Positions 43,827-51,896 of a DNA stretch of 64,000 nt are shown here, in pieces. Origin of the DNA: Methylobacterium sp. WSM2598 (GTDB lineage Bacteria; Pseudomonadota; Alphaproteobacteria; Rhizobiales; Beijerinckiaceae); NCBI RefSeq assembly GCF_000379105.1, contig NZ_KB900609.1, forward strand, positions 4,970,338 to 5,034,337, in the 5' to 3' direction. A program made the translations under genes and the position numbers. Within the stretch, counting starts at the first letter, position 1. Each line of letters opens with the position of its first letter. The notes under the pieces are model-generated. The model worked only from the letters and a program-made list of their open reading frames with translations. It searched no databases and was not told the origin of the DNA.

Positions 43827-44744
43827 ATGATGGTCGTCCGGCCCCGTCCAGGCCTGATCCAGGTTCTGTTCACGCTGCAGGGCTCGATCCTGCCGAAGGT
43901 GATCCGGCAGGTGGCCGGCATCACGGCGGCCGCCTTCCTGGTGGTGGCGGTCGAGCGGCACTGGCCGCAATCCTTCCCGGGGCCGGAGGGGATCGGTCCC
44001 TTCACGCTGGTGGGCCTCGCCCTCTCGATCTTCCTGAGCTTCCGCAACAATTCCTGCTACGACCGCTGGTGGGAGGCCCGCAAGCAATGGGGCGCCCTGA
44101 TCGCCGAGACGCGCGACCTCGTCCGGCTGATCGGCGTCCTGCTGCAGGATCCGGCCGAGGCCGCGACCCGGCGGGCGTGCCTGCGGCGGGTCGCGGGCTT
44201 CGCCCACGCCCTGCACGCGAGGCTGCGCAGCGCCGACGAGGCGGCGGCGGCCCGGCCCTGGCTGCCGGACGGCGAGCGCCTGGAGGGCCGGGCGAGCCCG
44301 ACCGACGCGGTGCTCGGGGCGCTCGCGGCCGACCTCGCCGGGGCCCTGCGCCGGGGCGCCCTCAGCGACATCCTGTTCGCGCAGATGCAGGGGCGCGTCG
44401 CCGCCCTGTCGCAGATCCACACCGCCTGCGAGCGCATCCAGTCGACGCCGCTGCCCTTCGCCTACACGCTCCTGCTCTACCGCACGGCCTGGATCTACTG
44501 CCTGCTCCTGCCCTTCGGGCTCGCGGCCTCGCTCGGCTGGGCGACGCCCGCCGTGGCCGCCCTGGTGGCCTACACGTTCTTCGGCCTCGACGTGCTCGGC
44601 GACGAGCTGGAGGAGCCGTTCGGCCTGGAGCCGAACGACCTGCCCCTCGACGCGATGCTGCGCGGGATCGAGCGCATCGTGTGCGACGCGCTCGGCGAGC
44701 CCCTGCCGCCCGTCCTGCGGCCCGAGGGCGGCGTGCTGCGCTGA
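43827..44744 (+). CDS. Bestrophin family anion channel-like protein
   Basis: A 305-aa membrane protein of the bestrophin/YneE family: VLFTLQGSILPKVIRQVAGI at the N terminus, ALSIFLSFRNNSCYDRWWEA with the conserved N-x-x-Y-x-R-W-W, RKQWGALIAETRDLVRL, IQSTPLPFAYTLLLYRTAWI and the FGLDVLGDELEEPFGLEPND segment. Bacterial members form pentameric cation or anion channels. GAGG precedes ATG 43827; the ATG 43830 has better spacing and may be the true start. It stands alone after the repeat array. Confidence 0.9.
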   Translation: MMVVRPRPGLIQVLFTLQGSILPKVIRQVAGITAAAFLVVAVERHWPQSFPGPEGIGPFTLVGLALSIFLSFRNNSCYDRWWEARKQWGALIAETRDLVRLIGVLLQDPAEAATRRACLRRVAGFAHALHARLRSADEAAAARPWLPDGERLEGRASPTDAVLGALAADLAGALRRGALSDILFAQMQGRVAALSQIHTACERIQSTPLPFAYTLLLYRTAWIYCLLLPFGLAASLGWATPAVAALVAYTFFGLDVLGDELEEPFGLEPNDLPLDAMLRGIERIVCDALGEPLPPVLRPEGGVLR

Positions 44745-44849
44745 CGCCGGCGTCCGACACCGCGCCCCGCGGTCGCCTTCGCGCCGGCGCGCCCCACTTC
44801 GCCTGATGTCCGGCCGCGGAGCCGGGCGAGAGAGCCGGAGCGCGCCGCG

Positions 44850-45620
44850 ATGATCCCGATGCTGGACCCTCAGACCCTCACCGTCTTCGTCACCGGCGCG
44901 ACCGCCGGATTCGGCGCCGCCCTCTGCCGGCGCTTCGCGGAGGCGGGGGCGCGGGTGATCGGCTCCGGCCGCCGCCGCGACCGGCTCGACGCGCTCAGGG
45001 CCGAACTCGGCGAGCGGCTGCACGTGCTCGAACTCGACGTCACGGACCGCGCCGCGGTCCTCGCCGCGGTCGAGTCCCTGCCGGCCGGGTTCGACGCGCC
45101 GAACGTCTGCATCGCCAATGCGGGCCTCGCCCTCGGCCTCGCGCCCGCCCAGGAGGCCGACCTCGACGATTGGGACCGGATGATCGCCACCAACGTCAAT
45201 GGCCTCGCCTACACGGTCCGCGCGCTCCTGCCCGGCATGGTGGCGCGGGACGAGGGGCACGTGGTGCTGCTGGGCTCGGTGGCGGGCGACTACCCCTATC
45301 CGGGCGGCAACGTCTACGGCGCCACCAAGGCCTTCGTGAAGCAATTCGCCCTCAATCTCCGGGCCGATCTCCTCGGCAGCAACGTGCGGGTGACCAACAT
45401 CGAGCCGGGCATGGCCGAGACCGAGTTCTCGCTGGTGCGCTTCCAGGGCGACGCCGCCAAGGCGGCCAAGACCTACGAGGGCGTGGCGGCGATGTCGGCC
45501 GAGGACATCGCCGAGACGATCTTCTGGTCCTGCACCCTGCCGCGCCACCTCAACATCAACCGGATGCAGATGATGCCGGTGATGCAGGCCTTCTCGCCCT
45601 TCGCGGTGAAGCGGGGCTGA
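44850..45620 (+). CDS. ydfG: NADP-dependent 3-hydroxy acid dehydrogenase (SDR, YdfG-like)
   Basis: A 256-aa short-chain dehydrogenase close in form to YdfG, which oxidises L-allo-threonine, serine and 3-hydroxy acids with NADP and reduces malonic semialdehyde. Present are TVFVTGATAGFGAALCRRFA, the RRRDRL segment that selects NADP, NVCIANAGLALGLAPAQEAD, catalytic LLGSVAGDYPYPGGNVYGATKA, the block from RVTNIEPG to AETEFSLVRFQGD and the C terminus LNINRMQMMPVMQAF. It converges with the PepSY gene (37 bp between stops). Confidence 0.9.
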   Translation: MIPMLDPQTLTVFVTGATAGFGAALCRRFAEAGARVIGSGRRRDRLDALRAELGERLHVLELDVTDRAAVLAAVESLPAGFDAPNVCIANAGLALGLAPAQEADLDDWDRMIATNVNGLAYTVRALLPGMVARDEGHVVLLGSVAGDYPYPGGNVYGATKAFVKQFALNLRADLLGSNVRVTNIEPGMAETEFSLVRFQGDAAKAAKTYEGVAAMSAEDIAETIFWSCTLPRHLNINRMQMMPVMQAFSPFAVKRG

Positions 45621-45657
45621 GGGGCGGGCGCCGCCTCCCGGCGGGCCCGCGGGGCCG

Positions 45658-47085
45658 TCAGGCCCGCCGCCGCCAAACGGCCCTCAGGCGGCGCCCGCCG
45701 AGCACGACGCCGCTCGTCGCCACGATCAGGCCGAGCCCGCAGAGCGCCGCGATCACGCCCCGGCGGAGCGGGGGGTGGCGCAGCAGCGGCCCGACATCGA
45801 GCGTGTGCAGGGCGTCGAAGAGCCAGCGCTGCGCCCGGCCGCTCCGGTCGAGCCGCCCCAGGATCTCGCCGGTCGCCGGGTCCGCGTGGATCCAGGTCTC
45901 CGCGGGATCGTCGAGAACGAGGCGCAGCACCGGCAGGCGCGGCGCCCCGCCGCGGTCGGACCAGTAGGCGTCGGGCGCCGCGACCCGCTCCACGGCCGCG
46001 AGGCCGGCCCCCGGCACGAGGTGGCGCGCCGCCGCCCGGATCGCCTCCTCGCTCACGGCGGTGCCGCAGCAGGGCCGCACGCCGGCCGGGCCGGCCGCGA
46101 GGATCCGGGGCGCGCCGCCGAGGAAGCCGAAGCGCAGCTCGACCGTGCCGGGCGGCGCGGCGGCGAGCGCCTCGCGGGCGATCGGGAAACCCGCCGCCGG
46201 GCCGGCGTAGCGCGCGAGCGCCGCCGCGTCGGGCATGCGGGGGCCGAACCAGCGGTTCGGGTTCACCGACAGCCAGCCGCTGAGCAGGAAGCTCGTGAGC
46301 GCGAGCCCGCCCGCCACGCCCGCGAGGTGGTGCCACGCCCGCCAGCCGCGATAGGGCGTGGGCCGGCCGCGGCGCAGGCGCAGGAGGCCGATCGCCCAGC
46401 CGCTCGCCGTCGCGGCGAGCGCGAGCCCCGACACCCACAGCACCGCCTCCCGCCAGAGGGCGGCCCGCGCCCGCAGGGGCGTGAGATAGAGCCAGTGCGG
46501 CACCGCCCCGAGCCAGTTCCAGACCCGCTCGCGGCGGGTCGTGTCGAGGGCGAGTTCCCCGGTCGCCTCGGAGAGGTAGAGCTCGGTCCCGGCCGCGTCC
46601 CCGAGGGCGACGCGCCGGAAGGGCCGCAGGGCGTTGTAGCGCGCCGTCACGGTCCATTGGTCGCGCCGGACGCGCCCGAGATCGCGCACCGCGCCGGCCG
46701 CCGGGTGGCGGCGGGCGAGGGCGAGGGCGGCCGCGGCGGTGAGCGGCGCCACCGGCTCGCCGGTGACGGCGGAGAGCGCCCGGACGCTCCCGTCCGGCAG
46801 GCCCAGCCGGTAGACCGGCACCGCGCCCCGCATGGTCAGGGTGACGCGCTCCGGGAAGGCGGTCAGCCCCGCGCGCGCCAGCGCCTCCTGCGGCCCGAGC
46901 CGCACCGCCTCGACGGCGAGGGGCGGCAGGGCCGCGAGCCGCTCGGCCTCGGTCAGGGCCGGGAAGCCGACGAAGAGCATCACCGGCCCCGACAGGAGCC
47001 ACGTCGCCACGAACAGCCCGGCTGCGATGCCGAGCCAGCGATGGCCGAGATGGAGCCAGCGCGTCAGGCGCTTGCGCGGGGCCAC
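45658..47085 (-). CDS. PepSY-TM membrane protein (PiuB-like)
   Basis: A 475-aa inner-membrane protein with four hydrophobic helices, first WLHLGHRWLGIAAGLFVATW and last GVIAALCGLGLIVATSGVVL, and two large periplasmic PepSY segments. Conserved elements are HRWLG, WNWLGAVPHWLY, the region from WAIGLLRL to PYRGWRAWHHLAG, and LSVNPNRWFGPR. Such proteins often sit beside TonB-dependent receptors and some act as periplasmic ferric-siderophore reductases. The GTG start is one base after the receptor stop, so it shares that transcript and its upstream control. Confidence 0.87.
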   Translation of the reverse strand: MAPRKRLTRWLHLGHRWLGIAAGLFVATWLLSGPVMLFVGFPALTEAERLAALPPLAVEAVRLGPQEALARAGLTAFPERVTLTMRGAVPVYRLGLPDGSVRALSAVTGEPVAPLTAAAALALARRHPAAGAVRDLGRVRRDQWTVTARYNALRPFRRVALGDAAGTELYLSEATGELALDTTRRERVWNWLGAVPHWLYLTPLRARAALWREAVLWVSGLALAATASGWAIGLLRLRRGRPTPYRGWRAWHHLAGVAGGLALTSFLLSGWLSVNPNRWFGPRMPDAAALARYAGPAAGFPIAREALAAAPPGTVELRFGFLGGAPRILAAGPAGVRPCCGTAVSEEAIRAAARHLVPGAGLAAVERVAAPDAYWSDRGGAPRLPVLRLVLDDPAETWIHADPATGEILGRLDRSGRAQRWLFDALHTLDVGPLLRHPPLRRGVIAALCGLGLIVATSGVVLGGRRLRAVWRRRA

Positions 47086-47086
47086 G

Positions 47087-49213
47087 TCAGAACGTCACCC
47101 GGTAGGCGAGTTCGACCGCGCGCGGCGGGCCGAGCAGCCAGGAATTCGCGTTGCCCGAGACGGCATAGATCCGGTCCGTGAGGTTGGTGGCGCGCAGGGA
47201 CAGGCGGGAATCCGGCGTCACCTGCCAGTCGAGGCCCGCATGGAGGAGGGCGTAGCCGGGCCGCCGCACCGCGTTGGCGAAGTCGCCGAACACCGGCCCG
47301 ACCGCGTTGAGGCCGAGCCGCGCGGTCCAGCCCGGCGCGAAGGCGTGGGCGATCCAGAGATTGGCCACGCGCTCGGGCACGTCGACCGGCACGTTGCCGG
47401 CGAAGGAGGTGACGCGCCCGCCCGCCGCCTGGGCGAAGCGGTCGTAGCGGGCCTGGAGCAGCGCGAGGTTCGCGTCGATGCGCCAGCGCTCGTCGAGGGC
47501 GAAGGACAGGGCCACCTCCATCCCCCGCGAGGATTGCCGGCCGACCTGCCGCGAGAGGGTCGGGCGGTCGGGATCGGGGACCAGCAGGTTGTCCTTGGTG
47601 ATCGCGTAGGCGGCGAGGGTCCACTCGCCCCGGCCCTCGGCGAACAGGCCCTCGGTGAACAGCCCTTTGGCGCCGGCCTCGACCTGCTCGCCCGTCGCCA
47701 GGGTGAATTGCGACTGCGCGACGCTGGTGGTCAGCAGGCTCCCGAGCGGATCGGCCGCGGTCGCGTAGTGCGCGTAGAGGGCGAGGCCGGGCACCGGATC
47801 GTAGACGACGCCGATCCGGGTCCCGAGGGAGTCGAACGTCCTCGTGAAGGCGGCGGCGGCGAGCGGGCGCGCCACCGCGACGGTGGGGGAATCGAAGCGC
47901 AGGCCGGTGACCAGGGCGAGCTGCGGCGAGACTTCGAGACGGCTCTCGGCGAAGACCGCGGCCTGGTTCAGGCGCGAGACGATGTCCCGGCGCGTGCCCG
48001 CGAGATTGAGGAAGGCGCCGGGCACCGGGCGCAGGAGGTCGACCGTGCTCTCGCCGCCGAAGGGCGTGTTGCTGTCGCGGTCGAAGGCGACGCGGTTCAC
48101 CTCGAAGCCGACCGCGACCGCGTGGGGCAGGCCGAACAGGCTGCCGCGCAGGGTCGCGTCGAGGCGGGCCCCGACCTGCTCCTGGTGGTGGAGGATCTCG
48201 ATGTAGTCGGAGCGGACGACCCGCCCGGTCGCCGGATCGTAGCGGTACTGCTCGACGTCGCGCCAGTGCCGCTCGGCGGAGAGCCGGTAGGCGGTGCTGC
48301 GGACCGCGAAATCCGGGCGCGGCGTCCACTCGGCCTTGACCTGCGTCCAGCTGTCGAGCCAGGCGATGCGCGAATCCTGGACGTTGTAGTTGACGAAGCG
48401 GATCCGCGCCGGGACGCGGCCGCCGATCAGCGGCGAGCCCCAGGAGCGGCTGGGCTCGCTGGCGCCGAGATCCTGCGAGAGCGTGACGCTGAGGTCGGGC
48501 GCGACCCGCCGCGTCAGCGAGGCCGAGAGCGCGAGATTGCGCAGATCCCCGTCCGGGCGGACGAAGCCGTCGGAGCGGTTGCCGCTGAGCGCGAGCCGGT
48601 AGGCGGCCGCCTCGCCGAGAGGCCCGCCCGAATCGAGCGCGAGCCGCGCGGTGCCGTCCGGGCCGAGGGCGGCCCGGGCCTCGCCGAGGGGCGCGAGGAC
48701 CGGGCGCTTGGGCACCACGTTGATGACGCCGCCGATCGCGCCCTCTCCGTAGAGCACCGAGGCGGGGCCGCGCAGCACCTCGATCCGCTCCGCCGACCAC
48801 GGATCGAACGGGAACGTGACGGTGCCGGCCCCAACATAGAGCCGCGTGCCGTCGTAGAGCTGCTGCACCGAGCCCGCGCCGGCGAAGCCCCGGCTGGCGA
48901 AGGACAGGTTGCCGTTGCCGGGCGCGGCCAGGCTGGTGATGCCGGTGGCGTTCTGCGTGACCGCGTCCGCGACGCTGGTCTGGCCCCGCGCCCGGATCGT
49001 CTCGCCCGCGACGACGTCGAGGCTCGCGGGCACCTGCAGGGGCGTCAGGTCGAGCCGGCTGCCCGTGCGGGCCGGCGCCGTGAGGGACAGGCCGGGCTCG
49101 CCCGGGCGCCGGCCGGCGACCTCGATCGCGTCGAGGGGGATCTCCTCGGCCCCGGCCGGGGCCGCGAGGAGGAGGGCGAGGACGGAGCGGGCGGTGGCGC
49201 GGGGCACGATCAT
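47087..49213 (-). CDS. TonB-dependent receptor (siderophore-receptor-like) under cobalamin control
   Basis: A 708-aa outer-membrane receptor. Signal region VLALLLAAPAGA, then a plug domain with TPLQVPASLDVVAGETIRAR, SVADAVTQNATGITSL, FASRGFAGAGSVQQLYDG and RIEVLRGPASVLYGEGAIGG-VINVV. A 22-strand-type barrel follows, ending LLGPPRAVELAYRVTF with the terminal Phe needed for barrel assembly. The domain style is that of siderophore receptors, but a cobalamin riboswitch lies upstream, which points to B12 or a cobinamide-like ligand. No clear TonB box was assigned. ATG 49213 is favoured over 49252. Confidence 0.9.
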   Translation of the reverse strand: MIVPRATARSVLALLLAAPAGAEEIPLDAIEVAGRRPGEPGLSLTAPARTGSRLDLTPLQVPASLDVVAGETIRARGQTSVADAVTQNATGITSLAAPGNGNLSFASRGFAGAGSVQQLYDGTRLYVGAGTVTFPFDPWSAERIEVLRGPASVLYGEGAIGGVINVVPKRPVLAPLGEARAALGPDGTARLALDSGGPLGEAAAYRLALSGNRSDGFVRPDGDLRNLALSASLTRRVAPDLSVTLSQDLGASEPSRSWGSPLIGGRVPARIRFVNYNVQDSRIAWLDSWTQVKAEWTPRPDFAVRSTAYRLSAERHWRDVEQYRYDPATGRVVRSDYIEILHHQEQVGARLDATLRGSLFGLPHAVAVGFEVNRVAFDRDSNTPFGGESTVDLLRPVPGAFLNLAGTRRDIVSRLNQAAVFAESRLEVSPQLALVTGLRFDSPTVAVARPLAAAAFTRTFDSLGTRIGVVYDPVPGLALYAHYATAADPLGSLLTTSVAQSQFTLATGEQVEAGAKGLFTEGLFAEGRGEWTLAAYAITKDNLLVPDPDRPTLSRQVGRQSSRGMEVALSFALDERWRIDANLALLQARYDRFAQAAGGRVTSFAGNVPVDVPERVANLWIAHAFAPGWTARLGLNAVGPVFGDFANAVRRPGYALLHAGLDWQVTPDSRLSLRATNLTDRIYAVSGNANSWLLGPPRAVELAYRVTF

Positions 49214-49265
49214 GGCGGTGTCCGGGATGGCGTCGGACCCGTCCGTCACCATGGCTGCGGCTTTC

Positions 49266-49283
49266 GTAACGTTATAACGTTAC
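49266..49283. promoter_or_regulatory. 18-bp perfect palindrome upstream of the TonB-dependent receptor
   Basis: GTAACGTTATAACGTTAC lies 53 bp before the receptor start and downstream of the riboswitch. The GTTATAAC core looks like metal-regulator (Zur-type) sites of proteobacteria; that match is inferred by eye. It may be a second, protein-mediated control of the receptor, or an internal promoter element. Confidence 0.5.
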
Positions 49284-49479
49284 ATTTGCTCCTTCAAGCA
49301 CGGCCCGCCCCGGGCCGCTCGGGCGCCGCGGCGGGGGGATGGCTCGGAGGGAGGGGCGCAGGCAAGGCGGGGCGGGCGACGATGTGGCACGTCACCGCGA
49401 ACGACGCCGCGCGGCCGCCTCGCGCCCGCTCCGGCACCCGCCAGGACACCCCGCCCGGCGTGTTCGCGTGTGACCACGG

Positions 49480-49645
49480 TCGACGGCAGGTCTCCTGGCT
49501 CGCGGGTCGCCGCCCCCCATCGTCTTCCCGGGCATGACCCCAGTGACGTGGTGATGGAGGGCTCGCCGCTCACAGTTGCGGGGGCAGCCGCGGATTCGGG
49601 CGCGAGCCCTCACCGCGTTCCCTGTTAGGCCCCGGAGGGCACCGT
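49480..49645 (-). promoter_or_regulatory. Cobalamin riboswitch
   Basis: On the minus strand the conserved blocks of the adenosylcobalamin/B12 aptamer appear in order: GGTGCC at the 5' end, ACAGGGAA, GAATCCGCGGCTGCCCCCGC, AACTGTGAGCGG, GTCACTGGG, CCGGGAAGACG and the B12 box GAGCCAGGAGACCTGCC. It lies about 265 bp upstream of the TonB-dependent receptor. In this class, bound cobalamin usually shuts off expression of uptake genes. Confidence 0.93.
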
Positions 49646-49959
49646 CGAGCGATAGGCTAGGCTCCGGCCACGCCCGGCGCAAGGAGGCGACGGTGGCCGG
49701 CCCGGGCCGCGGATCCCCGCCTCAAGGCGGTGCGACGGCCGCCGAGGGCGGCCGCCATCCCCGCGGCGCGCGGGCCATCGATCTTGCCGGGGCGGTCCGG
49801 CGGGCACTTCCCGCACGACCGGGGCGGGATGCCCGGGATCACTCGACTCATCGGCGCCGCGCGCCGGCTCGGCGGCCCCTCGTGTCGTGCACCGCCATCA
49901 ATCCGCCCTCACGGTCCTGGCTCATGCGAGATGGTGTTGCGTATCCGCCGCGCATCCTG

Positions 49960-50352
49960 TAAGGTAAACCGAAATTGAACATATTGGTCATCTTCGCTCG
50001 TCTGACCGCAAGATGACGAGAAATGAAAAAGATAAACGCCTTAATCCAAATTTGTACTAAATTACATGACCATAAAAGGTCAATATGTGATCGCGACTAT
50101 GTATTAGATATCATACATTCGACCGCTCTGGAAATATGAGGCGGATTTCAAAAGCATTGATATGACAAACATAGCGTTAACTATGATCGTTGCTGCTGAG
50201 GAGAGGCACGTTATACTCCATTGGGCAGCCGGAGACCTTTCAGTGCTGGTCTTTCGTGGGATTTATCACGAATAAAACCAGGACAATGGCGATCGGAGAC
50301 ATGGGCGGGGTGAGTGCGGGTTCCGGTCCGGACGTCCGCCAGAGGGGTGTAG
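49960..50352. other. AT-rich intergenic region upstream of the GT29-like gene
   Basis: From about 49960 to 50275 the base composition drops sharply in GC compared with the rest of the window, with runs such as ATTGAACATATTGG and AAATTTGTACTAAATTACAT. It contains small inverted repeats (GACC-ATAAAA-GGTC near 50070). No protein-like frame was found. It is probably a promoter region of transferred DNA. The interval 49646-49959 before it shows nothing recognisable. Confidence 0.6.
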
Positions 50353-51240
50353 ATGATGACGGGAGTTGGTTTTACAAATCTCGGTAGCAGAAATGCAATC
50401 GAAATCGGCAAGTCTGCCTATGAAAGATCGTTCGGCGTCAAATTTTTCGAGGAACATGAGATATCCGAGGACGGAATATACGATTACAACACGAGAGTTT
50501 TGCCGTCCAATCTCTCGTGCGGGTTGCGCACCGACCTTGAAGGGCAGAGGATCGCCGTCGTCGGCAACGGAAGGGTCGATGCGAGCGGCGCCGAGATCGA
50601 TGCCCATGATCAGGTCATCCGCATCACCGGGATGAGACACTGGCGAAGGGACCCTGACGGTGATGGGGTCAGGACCACCTTGTGGGCGGGCCTGCCGGCT
50701 CACGTGGTCGCCCGCGACGAGGCGGGCGCCGTGCATGCTAACGGCGCGTTCGCGTCGCTGGTCCGCGACGGCGTCGCCCTCTGGGCGGTGTCGCCCTTCC
50801 ACGTCACCTGTGATGCCTATCTTTGGCTGAGGCGCGCCGGACGGCTGCAGGATCTCCTGGTCGCGCCATCCTCGACGATGGTGTTCGACGGGATGCACGC
50901 CTACCTCTCCGCCGAAGAGATGTCCGTCCTGTTCTCGATGCCGGTCGGCCCGCGAGATCTGACGAGGCTGACGAATTTCGAACTGCTCCTCACCGGGACG
51001 CGTCTCGTTCTTCTGCTGGAAGCCTGCAACGTCGCGCAGATCAGCCTGTACGGCGTCGATCTGTTTCGGTCGGAGCCCGACAGCATCTGGTTCGGTCACG
51101 ATCCGGCGACCGATCTCAAGGTGCTTCGTGGCGTCATGAGAAGATTTTCTGCGTCGGGCAAAGTCTTTCATTGGCCGAACGAACGTGATGCTGCCGATGA
51201 TGCGAAAACAGCATCCGGTCACGTTGTGATCGAATCCTGA
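50353..51240 (+). CDS. GT29 (sialyltransferase)-like glycosyltransferase
   Basis: The 295-aa protein carries marks of glycosyltransferase family 29. Sialyl-motif-L-like RIAVVGNGRVDASGAEIDAH followed by DQVIRI lies at 66-91. A motif-S-like TGTRLVLLLEACNVAQISLY then GVDLF is at 214-238, and a late His/acid pattern WFGHDPATDLKVLR at 246-259 resembles motifs III/VS. There is no signal peptide or membrane anchor. AGAGGGG precedes the paired ATGs. No CMP-sialate synthesis genes are nearby, so the donor may be another CMP-sugar. The gene follows AT-rich DNA, consistent with transfer. Confidence 0.7.
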   Translation: MMTGVGFTNLGSRNAIEIGKSAYERSFGVKFFEEHEISEDGIYDYNTRVLPSNLSCGLRTDLEGQRIAVVGNGRVDASGAEIDAHDQVIRITGMRHWRRDPDGDGVRTTLWAGLPAHVVARDEAGAVHANGAFASLVRDGVALWAVSPFHVTCDAYLWLRRAGRLQDLLVAPSSTMVFDGMHAYLSAEEMSVLFSMPVGPRDLTRLTNFELLLTGTRLVLLLEACNVAQISLYGVDLFRSEPDSIWFGHDPATDLKVLRGVMRRFSASGKVFHWPNERDAADDAKTASGHVVIES

Positions 51241-51373
51241 TCGAGATTGATGGTTTCGCCGTGTTTTCTGAACCGAACCGGCAAGCATGTCGGCAGCGCA
51301 CCGTGATGCGGCGTGCGCTCTCGGTCGCCTTGCATCGTCCCGTGGCTGCCCGCGTGCCGGGCCGCTGGATCGG

Positions 51374-51417
51374 TCGCCCGCCGCGGCCTTGATCCGGATC
51401 AAGGCCGCGGCGGGCGA
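51374..51417. promoter_or_regulatory. 44-bp perfect palindrome containing an FNR/FixK-type box
   Basis: Both 22-base arms are fully complementary with no loop. The centre, 51389-51402, reads TTGATCCGGATCAA, which fits the TTGAT-N4-ATCAA consensus of FNR, FixK and related CRP/FNR regulators of alphaproteobacteria. The centre lies about 84 bp upstream of a 47-aa membrane protein, a workable distance for an activator site. In RNA it could also fold into a long hairpin. Confidence 0.7.
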
Positions 51418-51478
51418 AACGCCCGAGGCTGGCGCAGCCGGTGCCGCTTCCGGCCCGCTCCGCCCGCGAGGAACGCCG

Positions 51479-51622
51479 ATGAACGCCCACGCCACGACCC
51501 TGCCCGCCGCCGCGCTCCGTCCCGCGGGAGCTCGGGCGGCCGATCTCGCCAGCATGACGGCGCTCGGCCTCGCCATCGTCGGATCCCTGGCGACCGAGAT
51601 CCTGGTCCGGCTGGTGGTCTGA
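51479..51622 (+). CDS. Small membrane protein (47 aa) behind an FNR-type box
   Basis: GAGGAA precedes the ATG by seven bases. The peptide MNAHATTLPAAALRPAGARA is polar, then one membrane helix follows (MTALGLAIVGSLATEILVRL). It has no recognised family. The FNR-type palindrome upstream suggests induction at low oxygen; small single-helix proteins of this kind are known as subunits of respiratory complexes, but that is only a suggestion here. Confidence 0.6.
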   Translation: MNAHATTLPAAALRPAGARAADLASMTALGLAIVGSLATEILVRLVV

Positions 51623-51896
51623 GGCCGCGGCGCACCCGTCACCCGCGCAGCCGCGGCTCCACACGACGTAGGCGTGTTGTTGGCTGACCAAGTTGCAACC
51701 CCGATAGACTTGCTCCGCGCCCCGTTTCTCGCTCTATTACCGATCAAAGACGGAATCGGCGGCGAAGGACAGCCGGCAGGCAGACCTGCGCTGCCTCAGC
51801 GGCGGGGGGCGCGGCATCGCGCCCCTGCCGGTCCGACGCCCCGGGCCGCGGGCTCCGCGTCGCTGCCGGAGGCCGGCGGCGAGGACGGAGGGGCGG

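Noticed and set aside
49280..49573. 97-codon minus-strand frame between the TonB receptor and its riboswitch
   Set aside because: It overlaps conserved riboswitch blocks and has shadow-like composition.
50190..50387. 65-codon plus-strand frame upstream of the GT29-like gene
   Set aside because: It starts with TTG, lacks a ribosome site, shows no protein-like pattern and overlaps the true gene start.
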